The notes under the pieces were generated by a model. That model was given only the letters and a program-made list of their open reading frames with translations, ran no database searches and had not been told where the DNA came from. From Sphingosinicella sp. CPCC 101087 (GTDB lineage: Bacteria > Pseudomonadota > Alphaproteobacteria > Sphingomonadales > Sphingomonadaceae), in NCBI RefSeq assembly GCF_004151485.1, contig NZ_SBFF01000002.1:248001-312000 (forward strand): 64,000 bases of DNA, in the 5' to 3' direction. The translations under genes and the position numbers were made by a program. Below, in pieces: positions 17,985 to 26,292 of the stretch. How positions within the stretch are numbered: position 1 is the first letter of the stretch; every line of letters starts with the position of its first letter.

Positions 17985-19565
17985 ATGACCATGAATCGCG
18001 AAGGCCGTCCGACCCGGCCCGAAACCGCCGGTGCCGTGACCGGGACGACCTGGACCGGCAACCGTGCCCTGATGCTCGATGAGCCGCTCCTGTTCGAGAT
18101 CGGCGACACACAGACGACCGGCGTCGACTTCGATCCGGCCGGTCCCGGCCGCGAGTCTCGTCTCGGCGGCCTCGAGCGCCGCCGTCCGATCGGCCTCGCC
18201 GGCCTTTCGGAGCCGGAAACGGTGCGTCACTATACCCGCCTGTCCAGGCAGAATTACGCGATCGACCTCGGGCTCTTCCCGCTCGGCAGCTGCACGATGA
18301 AGCACAATCCGCGGCTTTGCGAGAAGGTGGCGCGGCTGCCGGGCTTTGCCGACCTGCATCCGCTTCAACCGGTCGACACCGTCCAGGGGGCGCTTGCCGT
18401 AATCTCCGATCTTGGCGCCTGGCTGGTCCGGCTCACCGGCATGCACAGCGTTGCGATGAGCCCGAAGGCTGGGGCCCACGGGGAACTTTGCGGCCTGCTC
18501 GCCATCCGCTCGGCGCTCGAGGCACGCGGCGACATGCGCGAGGTAATCCTCGTCCCGGAGAGCGCGCACGGCACCAATCCCGCCACAGCCGCGTTCGCCG
18601 GTTATCGGGTCGAGAACATCCCCGCCAATGCGGCCGGCCGGGTCGATCTCGATGCCCTGAAGTCGCGGCTGGGGCCGGACGTCGCCGGCGTGATGATCAC
18701 CAACCCCAATACGTGCGGCCTGTTCGAGCCCGACATGATCGCCATTTCCGCGGCGGTGCACGCTGCCGGCGGGCTGGTCTATTGCGACGGCGCCAACTTC
18801 AATGCGATCGTCGGCCGGGTTCGACCCGGCGACCTCGGCATCGACGCGATGCACATCAACCTGCACAAGACCTTCTCGACCCCGCATGGCGGCGGTGGCC
18901 CGGGCGCCGGTCCGGTCGTCTTCTCCGAGGCGCTGACCCCCTTTGCGCCATTACCCTTTGTCGAAAGGATCCAGGCGGATGAGGGCGAACGCTACGTCCT
19001 GGTCGAAGAGGAGAATGCGGACGAGCATCATTCCCGCAGCTTCGGCCGAATGACCGCCTTTCACGGCCAGATGGGCATGTTCACCCGGGCGCTCGCTTAT
19101 ATTCTGAGCCACGGCGCAGACGGCCTGCGGCAGGTTGCCGAAGATGCGGTTCTCAATGCCAATTATGTACTGCGCAGCCTCGAGGACGTGCTCGAAGCGC
19201 CGTTCGGGGCGAGCGGACCATGCATGCACGAGGCCCTGTTCAGCGATAAAGGCTTTGCCGAGGGACTCACCACGCTCGACGTCGCGAAGGGGCTGATCGA
19301 CGAGGGCTATCATCCGATGACGATGTACTTCCCGCTGGTCGTGCACGGCGCGATGCTCGTCGAGCCGACCGAGACGGAAAGCAAGGCAGCGCTCGACCAG
19401 TTCATCGGCGCGCTTCGGAACGTGGCGGAGCGGGCGAAAGCGGGCGATCCGAGCCTCAAGGCCGCCCCGATCCACGCGCCGCGCCGCCGGCTGGACGAGA
19501 CGCTGGCAGCGAGAAAGCCCGTGCTGGTCTACAGGGAGCCGGACCCGGCGCAGGCCGCGGAGTAG
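17985..19565 (+). CDS. gcvPB: Glycine dehydrogenase (decarboxylating) subunit 2
   Basis: This is a 526-residue PLP-containing half of the split P protein. The PLP lysine lies in 'DAMHINLHKTFSTPHGGGGP', followed by the glycine-rich 'GPGAGPV'. 'LGLFPLGSCTMKHNPRL' and 'PESAHGTNPATAAFAGY' are conserved. ATG 17985 has AGGAA 11 bases upstream. An in-frame ATG at 17961 is possible but less likely. It closes the gcv operon. Its stop faces the ICMT-type gene about 60 bases away. Confidence 0.95.
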   Translation: MTMNREGRPTRPETAGAVTGTTWTGNRALMLDEPLLFEIGDTQTTGVDFDPAGPGRESRLGGLERRRPIGLAGLSEPETVRHYTRLSRQNYAIDLGLFPLGSCTMKHNPRLCEKVARLPGFADLHPLQPVDTVQGALAVISDLGAWLVRLTGMHSVAMSPKAGAHGELCGLLAIRSALEARGDMREVILVPESAHGTNPATAAFAGYRVENIPANAAGRVDLDALKSRLGPDVAGVMITNPNTCGLFEPDMIAISAAVHAAGGLVYCDGANFNAIVGRVRPGDLGIDAMHINLHKTFSTPHGGGGPGAGPVVFSEALTPFAPLPFVERIQADEGERYVLVEEENADEHHSRSFGRMTAFHGQMGMFTRALAYILSHGADGLRQVAEDAVLNANYVLRSLEDVLEAPFGASGPCMHEALFSDKGFAEGLTTLDVAKGLIDEGYHPMTMYFPLVVHGAMLVEPTETESKAALDQFIGALRNVAERAKAGDPSLKAAPIHAPRRRLDETLAARKPVLVYREPDPAQAAE

Positions 19566-19627
19566 AATGGCAGACCCTGACAGGCGAGAAGGGACTCCGA
19601 AGGCGCCGGATCGATGTCCTCCCGAGC

Positions 19628-20101
19628 CTAGAGCCAGCGCCTTACCCGCGCCTTGTAGGCACGATATTGCTGCCCGAACTTCGCGTCCAGGTAACGCTCC
19701 TCCCGGGCGATTACTTGCGTGCGGATGATCACCATGACCAAGGGAAGCAGGATCAGTGCGATCGGGCCGTCCAGGCCGACGGCAAGACCCGCGTAGATCA
19801 GCGCCATACCGATGTACATCGGGTTGCGGGTGTGGCCGTAAACGCCGGTCGTGACGATCCCGGTGGTTGTCGTCCACGGCGGCGCTGGCGTGCCCGCCCG
19901 CTTGAACAGGCCGATCGCAGACGCGACCAGGGCAACGCCGCCTGCGAACAGGAGCGCGCCGGCCCCCCAACGCAACATGCTGCCGATTCCAAGCGTCCGC
20001 AGGTCGATACCGAGCTCCGCGACGAAGCCAAGCAGAAGGAAACCGAGATAAAGGAGGGGCGGCGGTAATCTGACCTGCGCGCTGTCCTCCTCGATCTTCA
20101 T
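19628..20101 (-). CDS. Isoprenylcysteine carboxyl methyltransferase-like membrane protein
   Basis: This 157-residue integral membrane protein has four hydrophobic helices and the C-terminal signature 'GVYGHTRNPMYIGMAL ... ARAEERYL'-like ('VIAREERYLDAKFGQQYRAYKARVRRWL'). This is the SAM-binding region of the ICMT/PEMT/NnrU-type family. Bacterial members methylate unknown lipids or small molecules rather than prenylated proteins. ATG 20101 is preceded by GGGAG. It starts divergently from the DUF938 gene. Confidence 0.8.
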   Translation of the reverse strand: MKIEEDSAQVRLPPPLLYLGFLLLGFVAELGIDLRTLGIGSMLRWGAGALLFAGGVALVASAIGLFKRAGTPAPPWTTTTGIVTTGVYGHTRNPMYIGMALIYAGLAVGLDGPIALILLPLVMVIIRTQVIAREERYLDAKFGQQYRAYKARVRRWL

Positions 20102-20230
20102 GCCGACTCCCGCTTGCCGGATTGAAGCTAGCCCAAGCAGACGACGCTGACGAGCAGCCATTCGGAGGGAAGGATCGCCTTTCGGGGCGGCCTCTGCCAA
20201 GGAGTTGCGCGCAATCGAGGGAGCCGTTCG

Positions 20231-20836
20231 ATCACCGACCATCGTCGATCCGCCCCGCACGTCGCCCGCAACGCCGGGCCGATCGCCGACGTCCTGCGGG
20301 AGATACTGCCGCCGCGCGGCCTCGTCCTGGAAATCGCCAGCGGCACCGGGGAACATGTCGTGCACTTCGCCCGGGCCTTTCCGCAGCTGCTGTGGCAGCC
20401 GAGCGATCCCGAGCCGACGGCCCTGCGGTCGATCGAGGCCTGGCGCGCCGAAGCCGGGCTGTTCAACCTGCTTCCGCCGGTGTCGCTCGACGCGCGGGCG
20501 ATCGAATGGCCGTTGGCACGGGCCGATGCGATCCTCGCCATAAACATGGTACATATCAGCCCATGGTCTGCGACCCAGGGTCTGATGCGCGGTGCCGGGC
20601 GGATGCTCGGCGCGGGCGCGCCGCTCTACCTTTACGGCCCTTACCGCCAGGCGGATGTCCCCACCGCTCCAAGCAACGAGGCGTTCGATCAGAGTCTGAA
20701 GGAACGCAATGCGGAATGGGGCCTGCGCGACCTGGAGCAAGTGACCGCCGAGGCCGAGAGCCACGGACTTGGGCTGGAGCGGCTCCTGCCGATGCCGGCG
20801 AACAATCTGTCGCTCGTGCTCCGCCGGAAGGGATAG
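20231..20836 (+). CDS. DUF938 methyltransferase-like protein, apparent ATC start
   Basis: This 201-residue protein belongs to the DUF938 group of SAM-methyltransferase-like proteins. It has 'RRSAPHVARNAGPIADVLRE' near the N-terminus and the SAM motif 'LVLEIASGTGEHVVHFA', then 'INMVHISPW' and a C-terminal 'MPANNLSLVLRRK'. Homologs start with M-(S/T)-D-x-R-R. Here the matching codon is ATC at 20231 ('ITDHRRSAPH'), with GAGGGAG ending seven bases before it. The nearest in-frame conventional codon is GTG 20360, which would delete the SAM motif. Either a rare ATC start, a start-codon mutation or a sequence error explains this. Confidence 0.75.
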   Translation: MTDHRRSAPHVARNAGPIADVLREILPPRGLVLEIASGTGEHVVHFARAFPQLLWQPSDPEPTALRSIEAWRAEAGLFNLLPPVSLDARAIEWPLARADAILAINMVHISPWSATQGLMRGAGRMLGAGAPLYLYGPYRQADVPTAPSNEAFDQSLKERNAEWGLRDLEQVTAEAESHGLGLERLLPMPANNLSLVLRRKG

Positions 20837-20863
20837 GTTAACCTCGACGGCCTTCCCTGGTCC

Positions 20864-21097
20864 CTACCGGTCGTTGAAGCGGGGCAGGTTCGCCTCCTCT
20901 TTCTTGTCGGATGCGCGCACGCGAGTAACCCCGGTATCGCCGCCTACCTCATGCTCCTCCTCGGCACGGGACGAGACATCGCGCTGCAGGTTCCCGCCGG
21001 AAGCGCCGCCGTGGCCGGGGGCGCGTTCCGCTTCGCTAATCACCTCATGGTCGTCATGGGCGCGCGCGCTATCGGCGCGCTTGGTGTCGTCCATCAT
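20864..21097 (-). CDS. Small hydrophilic protein, unknown function
   Basis: This 77-residue charged protein starts at ATG 21097, with AAGGAG seven bases upstream; the ATG overlaps the stop of the PAP2 gene (ATGA). It is rich in Asp, Glu, Arg and Lys, with 'DDHEVISEAERAPGHGG' and 'SSRAEEEHEVGGDTGVTRVR'. It has no hydrophobic segment and is probably disordered. It is the third gene of a minus-strand operon behind a membrane-anchored methyltransferase and a PAP2 phosphatase. I do not recognise it. Confidence 0.65.
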   Translation of the reverse strand: MMDDTKRADSARAHDDHEVISEAERAPGHGGASGGNLQRDVSSRAEEEHEVGGDTGVTRVRASDKKEEANLPRFNDR

Positions 21098-21726
21098 GTG
21101 GGGTCTCCTTCGGAGAAAGAATGAGCTGCGGCGCGAGGCGTTCCCTCGCCCAGCGGGTGGCCCGACAAGCGGAGAAGGAGGAGCGTCCAGAAGAGGCCGA
21201 AAGCCCAGCCGCCAATGACGTCGCTCGGCCAGTGGACGCCGAGCAGCACCCGAGACACGCCGACGGCGAGCGCCAGCCAAACCGCCGCCCATACCGCGTA
21301 GGCGCGGCTACGTGCGGAGCGCGTGAGGAGCAGCGCCAGGCAAAGCCAGACGATGGTGGCATTGGCGGCATGGCCGCTGGGGAAAGCGAGCGATTCGACC
21401 GGGACGAGGTGTCCCTGCGCATCCGGCCTGACCCGGGCCGTCCAATCCTTCTGCAGCCAGACAAGCAAGCGGCCGGACGCGGTGACCGCGACGAGCAAGG
21501 CGGCTGCCTTCCATTCGCGCCGAACGAGCAGCATGCCGAAGCCGAAGGCGGTGGCGGGGACCAGGACGGTCCATCCGCCCAGTTCGGTCGCCCACCGGGC
21601 CATCCGCGCAAGGTCGGGGCGTTCGCCGGCATAAGCGAACAGCAGCAGTCCGCGATCGAACTCCATCGCGCCGAACAGCAGCATCACGCCCCAGGCAAGT
21701 GCAAGTCCGATCAGCGCCAGTGGCAT
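21094..21726 (-). CDS. PAP2-family membrane phosphatase
   Basis: This 210-residue membrane protein has about six helices. The acid phosphatase signature is complete: 'KDWTARVRP' (Kx6RP), 'PSGH' in 'LAFPSGHAANATI', and 'SRVLLGVHWPSDVIGG' (SRx5Hx3D). It likely dephosphorylates a lipid phosphate such as phosphatidic acid or undecaprenyl diphosphate at the periplasmic face. I chose ATG 21726, eight bases after the stop of the upstream methyltransferase gene. Its own stop overlaps the next small gene. Confidence 0.9.
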   Translation of the reverse strand: MPLALIGLALAWGVMLLFGAMEFDRGLLLFAYAGERPDLARMARWATELGGWTVLVPATAFGFGMLLVRREWKAAALLVAVTASGRLLVWLQKDWTARVRPDAQGHLVPVESLAFPSGHAANATIVWLCLALLLTRSARSRAYAVWAAVWLALAVGVSRVLLGVHWPSDVIGGWAFGLFWTLLLLRLSGHPLGEGTPRAAAHSFSEGDPT

Positions 21727-21734
21727 GGCAAGGT

Positions 21735-22604
21735 TCAGCTCGCCCTTGCCGCCTGCCAGCCGGTCTGGCCCCGGATCGGCACGATCCGGCCGTCGTCGGT
21801 GATCCTGCCCAGATATTCGCGCCGCCCATTGCCGGCGTCGGCGACGAACCGGAGGACGCGGCCGTAGACATGGCCCTGCTCGACCCGACTGGTGCCGCCA
21901 TCGCCGGTGATCGTGCCCTCGATCTTCTGAAAGTTCTGCTCGAGGTCGAGCGTAGCTGTCCGTCCGTCCACCTCCAGCCGCCACTGGCCTTCGAACTGCG
22001 CCGGAACGAACCACATGTACAGGGTCGCCGATCCTACCTGCTGGCGCTGATCCGGGCGCCAGTCTCCCATGTCGAAATCGTGGCTGACGACGCGCGCGCC
22101 GGGCCGCATCTGAGAAAAGATACGCGGGCGCAGCCGGAGGTTCACCTCGCGGGTGAGATAGAGGGTGAGGACGTCGGCTTCCTGCAACGGAGTCTCGAAC
22201 AGGTCCTGTCGGCGAAATTCGATCAGGTGGGTCACCCGCGCCGCCTGCGCATTGGCCTTGGCCTCGGCGATTCGGGCGGGGTCGATCTCGATCCCCAGGC
22301 CGCGTGCGCCGTGGCTGCGTGCGGCCGCGATGAGGATGCGGCCATCCCCCGATCCGAGGTCGATGACATATTCGTCGGGCCGTACTCGGGCCATGGCGAG
22401 CATGGCGTCCACCACTTGATAGTCGGTGGCGACATAGGGCGCATCGAGCTGAGGCGCGGACGCGATGAAGTTGGAAGGATCGAAATTGCCGCCGGGCTGC
22501 GGCGGTTCGGGAGAAAGGGCCCGATATGCCATCATTGCGAGCAGGACGGCTGCAACGACGATGGCCCCCGTCAGCACGGCGCGCAGAAATAAACGTGACG
22601 ACAT
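21735..22604 (-). CDS. Membrane-anchored class I SAM-dependent methyltransferase
   Basis: This 289-residue protein has one N-terminal TM segment (about 7-27), a linker, then a methyltransferase core with 'EYVIDLGSGDGRILIAAARSHGARGLGIEIDP', split over residues 84-115. A C-terminal beta-rich domain of about 100 residues follows ('GQWRLEVDGRTATLDLEQNFQKIEGTI'). The layout suggests a catalytic domain facing the periplasm or held at the membrane. ATG 22604 has GGAG about seven bases upstream. It heads an operon with a PAP2 phosphatase and a small protein, so a lipid or envelope substrate is possible. Confidence 0.8.
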   Translation of the reverse strand: MSSRLFLRAVLTGAIVVAAVLLAMMAYRALSPEPPQPGGNFDPSNFIASAPQLDAPYVATDYQVVDAMLAMARVRPDEYVIDLGSGDGRILIAAARSHGARGLGIEIDPARIAEAKANAQAARVTHLIEFRRQDLFETPLQEADVLTLYLTREVNLRLRPRIFSQMRPGARVVSHDFDMGDWRPDQRQQVGSATLYMWFVPAQFEGQWRLEVDGRTATLDLEQNFQKIEGTITGDGGTSRVEQGHVYGRVLRFVADAGNGRREYLGRITDDGRIVPIRGQTGWQAARAS

Positions 22605-22689
22605 CGGCGACTCCGCAATTGGCAACGGCCCTCTTTCCCTGTCTTGGAAGGAATGTCACCACGCGGCTGAACGAAAAGGCGTCAGGATC

Positions 22690-23244
22690 ATGCAAACAAT
22701 CGGCTGGCCGGAAGAAAACAGCCTGAGGCCGCTTCATCCTAACCAGATCCGCGTGCTTCAGCTGCGCGGCCTGGTCACGGCGCTGCCGCTGACAGCACTC
22801 GTCGCCGCGCTCGATTTCGGTCCGCTGCGCCAGACGCCCGTGCCGCCCGGCTTGACGACGGCAGTCGTGCTGGCCGCGGCGCTGATCCTGCTCGCGATCC
22901 TTCCTCCGCGACGATACCGCGCCTGGGGCTATCGCGAGGAGGAGGACGAACTCCATATCGGATCCGGGCTCCTGATCCGCGTCCGCACCGTCGTCCCGTT
23001 CGGGCGAGTCCAGCATATCGACGTCGCCCAAGGCCCGATCGAGCGCCGTTACGGCCTCGCTACACTGATTCTTCACACCGCGGGCACCCGAGGGGCGGCC
23101 GTGCCGCTGCCCGGGCTCCCGCATGAGCAAGCCGAGCGGATGCGCGATCGCATACGCGCGAAGATCCGCCACGAGCTTGGCCAGATCGCTTCCGCGCCGG
23201 CCGGACACGCCGAGGACGGCTCCGCGCAAGGCGTCCCGATGTGA
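22690..23244 (+). CDS. YdbS-like bacterial PH-domain membrane protein
   Basis: This 184-residue protein has two TM helices (about 25-45 and 55-75), then a bPH2 domain with the motif 'GSGLLIRVRTVVPFGRVQHIDVAQGPIERRYGLATL' over residues 97-133. This matches Bacillus YdbS-type proteins, which act with YdbT. Its stop overlaps the GTG of the YdbT-like gene (GTGA). The function in Gram-negative bacteria is unknown. The start at ATG 22690 is preceded by CAGGA. Confidence 0.85.
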   Translation: MQTIGWPEENSLRPLHPNQIRVLQLRGLVTALPLTALVAALDFGPLRQTPVPPGLTTAVVLAAALILLAILPPRRYRAWGYREEEDELHIGSGLLIRVRTVVPFGRVQHIDVAQGPIERRYGLATLILHTAGTRGAAVPLPGLPHEQAERMRDRIRAKIRHELGQIASAPAGHAEDGSAQGVPM

Positions 23245-24764
23245 CCGAGCAGGCCCCGGCGCCGAGACGGCTCCATCCGGCCACCCTGGTTTCCCGGTGG
23301 CTGCGACTCGTGCCGCAGCTCCTCGGAGGCGGCGCGGCCTATGCAGCGGTGGTCGACGGCTGGGGCAGAATCCTGCTCCTGGCCGTCCTCGCCGCGCTGC
23401 TCGGGGTCGGGATCGCGCTCATCGTCTGGTGGCGGTTCCGCTACACGGTCAGGCCCAACGAGATCGTCATCGAAAGCGGAGTCTTCCAGCGCCAGCGACG
23501 AGTCATTCCCTTCTCCCGTGTGCAGGACATTGCGATCGAGCGGGGATTGTTGGCCCGCTTGTTCAACACCGCCAAGGTGAAGATCGAAACCGGCGGGTCC
23601 GCCGCGGACGAAGGCGACCTCGACATGATCTCGCTCGCCGACGCCCAGCGGCTGCGCGATCATATTCGTCGCGGACATGGGGAGACCGCCGTCAGGGCGG
23701 TGGAGGAGGAGCCGCTTCTATTCGCGATGAGCTTCGCGCGGCTCTTTCATTCAGGCCTGTTCAACTTCTCGCTGCTCTTTCTGGCGGTGATCATGGCCGT
23801 TCTCCAGAATCTGGAGCAGTTCAACCTCGTCGACCTGGAAGAATTGTTCAATCCGCAGCGCGCCGGCGCGGTCGCCGGCTATCTGACCCTTCGCACCACC
23901 CTGATCCTCGCGCCCCTGCTCATCCTGCTCGGAATCGTTTCCGGCCTGGTGCGTACCATTGCCCGCGATTTCGGCTTTCGCCTTTCCCTGACCGGCGAGG
24001 CCGGCGACGGGTCGGCCGCCGTGAACGGGGCAGGGGGGCTGCGCCGCCGACGCGGCCTGTTCACGCTGTCCGAGGTGGTAATTCCGATCTGCCGCATTCA
24101 GATCGCCTTGATCGAGAGTGGCCCCGTCACCCGGCAGCTCGGCTGGTTCAGCCTGTCGTTCCAGACGCTGGGCGCAGACACGAAGGAAGGCGGTGTCCAG
24201 GCCGCCGCGCCGTTCGCCCGAATGGAGGAGTTGCAGCCGATTGTCTCGGCGGCCGGCCTTCCGATGCCCCCGCCGCAGTCCGATTTTGTTCGGATCCCGC
24301 GCCGGGCGTTGCTCCGCCGAGCCGTTCCCTGGCTCGTCGTCGGTGTCGCGGCGGCCCCGATCGCCATCTGGCTGGCGCCGGGCGCCGGACTGGTTGCCGC
24401 AGTGATGCTGCTCGCGGCTCTCTATGGGGCGCTGCGCTGGCGCAAGCATGGCTTCGCGCTTGGCGAGGACGCCCTGTTCGTCTCCGACGGCTTGTTCAAG
24501 CGTCGGTTGTGGATCATACCTTTCGACAAGGCACAGACGATCAGCATCAATCGAGGCCCGCTCCAGCGCGGGCTTGGGCTTGCCTCCTTGCTGGTCGACA
24601 CGGCCGGCGCATCGATGATCCGGACATCGGAGATCGTCGACCTGGACGGCGCCGAGGCAGACCGGTTGGCGGGACGGCTGCTGGAGCGGTTCTACGACGG
24701 GCATTTGCGTCCTTGCGGCAGCAACGCCTCGTCCGCGCCGGCACAGGACGCGGATCTGTCATGA
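23241..24764 (+). CDS. YdbT-like protein with three bacterial PH domains
   Basis: This 507-residue membrane protein has repeated units of paired TM helices followed by bPH2 domains. The PH signatures are 'GVFQRQRRVIPFSRVQDIAIERGLLARL' (about 75-102), a middle degenerate copy around 275-320, and 'DGLFKRRLWIIPFDKAQTISINRGPLQRG' (about 415-443). In Bacillus the YdbS/YdbT pair protects against a bacteriocin; the equivalent here is unknown. It starts at GTG coupled to the YdbS-like gene and precedes the gsp genes by 34 bases. Confidence 0.88.
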   Translation: MTEQAPAPRRLHPATLVSRWLRLVPQLLGGGAAYAAVVDGWGRILLLAVLAALLGVGIALIVWWRFRYTVRPNEIVIESGVFQRQRRVIPFSRVQDIAIERGLLARLFNTAKVKIETGGSAADEGDLDMISLADAQRLRDHIRRGHGETAVRAVEEEPLLFAMSFARLFHSGLFNFSLLFLAVIMAVLQNLEQFNLVDLEELFNPQRAGAVAGYLTLRTTLILAPLLILLGIVSGLVRTIARDFGFRLSLTGEAGDGSAAVNGAGGLRRRRGLFTLSEVVIPICRIQIALIESGPVTRQLGWFSLSFQTLGADTKEGGVQAAAPFARMEELQPIVSAAGLPMPPPQSDFVRIPRRALLRRAVPWLVVGVAAAPIAIWLAPGAGLVAAVMLLAALYGALRWRKHGFALGEDALFVSDGLFKRRLWIIPFDKAQTISINRGPLQRGLGLASLLVDTAGASMIRTSEIVDLDGAEADRLAGRLLERFYDGHLRPCGSNASSAPAQDADLS

Positions 24765-24798
24765 TTCGACGCTTGAATCCCGCTCCGGCGCGGGTGGA

Positions 24799-25275
24799 AT
24801 GGGGACGATGAGAGCGAAGGCGATTCCTGGGCGTCGGCGGAAGCCGGCATCGCGTCGAAGCGCCGGATTCACCCTCGTCGAGCTGATGGTGGTGATCGTC
24901 ATTATCGGCATTGCGGCAACTGCCGTCGTGCTGGCGGTGCCCGACACCGGCGGGAGCATCCAGGCCGAGGCCGAGCGCTTCGCAGCGCGGGCCAAGGCCG
25001 CGCGCGATTCTGCGATCGTCGAGGCGCGGCCCTACGTGCTGGTGGTCGATGCCTCCGGCTACGCCGTAAGTCGCCGAAGCGAAGGCCGGTGGGTTCAAGC
25101 GGCGCGCCACGCCTGGGTGCGGGGGACAGAGGCGGAAACTGCGGAGAACGATCGCGGAAGGGTCCGCTTCGACTCCACCGGGCTGGCCGATCCGCTCCAT
25201 TTGACGTTGCGCCGTGGCGGCCGCCAGGCGGCTGTTCGAATCGGCCACGACGGCGAGATCCATGTCCAGCGCTGA
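24799..25275 (+). CDS. gspH: Type II secretion minor pseudopilin GspH
   Basis: This 158-residue pseudopilin has a basic leader, then the prepilin cleavage site Gly23-Phe24 with 'FTLVELMVVIVIIGIAATA' and Glu at +5. The body has the GspH/FimT domain with 'ARDSAIVEARPYVLVVDASGYAV'. A second ATG at 24808 would shorten the leader by three residues. It begins a tight gspH-I-J-K run; the last bases of gspH overlap gspI by 14. These form the pseudopilus tip with GspK. Confidence 0.85.
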   Translation: MGTMRAKAIPGRRRKPASRRSAGFTLVELMVVIVIIGIAATAVVLAVPDTGGSIQAEAERFAARAKAARDSAIVEARPYVLVVDASGYAVSRRSEGRWVQAARHAWVRGTEAETAENDRGRVRFDSTGLADPLHLTLRRGGRQAAVRIGHDGEIHVQR

Positions 25276-25681
25276 CCCCTTCGTCTCCCCGGCGACCGGC
25301 GGGCCAGGGGAGCCAAACCCGTCGGAAAGCGGCTTCACCCTGATCGAGATGCTTGTTGCCCTCGCCATCTTCAGCCTGGCGGCCCTTGCCTTGCTGCGCC
25401 TGGGCGGGGCGACCGCCACGAACAGCGCGCGTCTCCATGACCAGGCGCTCGCCCAGATGGTGGCACGCAATCTGGCGGTGGAGGTGCTGAGCGATCCTGA
25501 ACCGCCGCCCTTCGGCAGCCTCAACGGCGAGGCAGTCAATGCGGGCCGCCGCTGGCTCTGGACGCGAAACACGGCCCGCTCGCCGGAGGCACGGATCCAG
25601 CAGATCGAAATCGTCGTGACTCCGGCCGACGGCGGCCCGGGCCGTGCGGCCCTAACCATCTTCCGCCGGGCGTCGCTATGA
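25262..25681 (+). CDS. gspI: Type II secretion minor pseudopilin GspI
   Basis: This 139-residue pseudopilin has cleavage site Gly24-Phe25 in 'SGFTLIEMLVALAIFSLAAL' (Glu +5 present). The C-terminal region carries the GspI-like 'NAGRRWLWTRNTARSPEARIQQIEIVVTP'. ATG 25262 lies within the end of gspH, and its stop overlaps the gspJ start (ATGA), so the genes are translationally coupled. The leader is unusually acidic and Pro-rich for a prepilin. Confidence 0.85.
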   Translation: MSSADPFVSPATGGPGEPNPSESGFTLIEMLVALAIFSLAALALLRLGGATATNSARLHDQALAQMVARNLAVEVLSDPEPPPFGSLNGEAVNAGRRWLWTRNTARSPEARIQQIEIVVTPADGGPGRAALTIFRRASL

Positions 25682-26292
25682 GACGGCGGCCGGACATGAA
25701 CGTGCGGATCGGAGCGAGCGCCGGCTTCACCCTCGTCGAGATGATGATCGCCTTGTCCATCTTCGGCTTGCTGACCGCGGCCGGAGTAACCCTGCTCGGT
25801 CTCACCGCGCGTACCCAGGAAGCTTCGGACCGCCTGCTCGGCGAATTGGGAGAGCTGCGGCGCACCGGTGCCCTGCTCACGGCCGATCTCGCCCAGGCTG
25901 CGCCGCGGCTCTATCGCGATCGCGACGGCCGTCCCCTGCGGGCTTTTGCCGGAGGCAATGGCGAAGAGCCTATGCTGATGGCGTTCGTGCGTCGCGGCTG
26001 GGCCGGCGGCGACGGCGCCGCGCTGCAGCGGGTCGCCTGGCGCCTGCGCGACGCTCGGCTGGAGCGGCTGAGCTATCCTCATGTCGACGGCGGCGGGTCC
26101 CCGGTCGCAGTGACCTTGCTCGACGGCGTGAGCGGCTTGCGACTGCGCTATCGCGACGATGAGGGGATGTGGCACGATCGCTGGGATCCCGCCAACGGCT
26201 CGCATCTTCCGCGAGCGGTGGAAATGGTCACCACCAGCCAGCCGCACGGAACGGTGCGCCAGCTGTTCCTGGTGGGGACCGGATCGCCGTGA
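25678..26292 (+). CDS. gspJ: Type II secretion minor pseudopilin GspJ
   Basis: This 204-residue pseudopilin has cleavage site Gly16-Phe17 in 'AGFTLVEMMIALSIFGLLTA', the largest minor pseudopilin type with 'LGELRRTGALLTADLAQAAPR' after the helix. The C-terminal domain holds 'VSGLRLRYRDDEGMWHDRWDP' and 'PRAVEMV', typical of GspJ. It is coupled on both sides: ATGA with gspI and GTGA with gspK. Confidence 0.87.
   Translation: MRRRPDMNVRIGASAGFTLVEMMIALSIFGLLTAAGVTLLGLTARTQEASDRLLGELGELRRTGALLTADLAQAAPRLYRDRDGRPLRAFAGGNGEEPMLMAFVRRGWAGGDGAALQRVAWRLRDARLERLSYPHVDGGGSPVAVTLLDGVSGLRLRYRDDEGMWHDRWDPANGSHLPRAVEMVTTSQPHGTVRQLFLVGTGSP

Noticed and set aside
20122-20841. Conventional-start frame overlapping the DUF938 gene in another phase
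   Set aside because: Product is Arg/Pro-rich and unrelated to any family; the DUF938 frame shows homology throughout.
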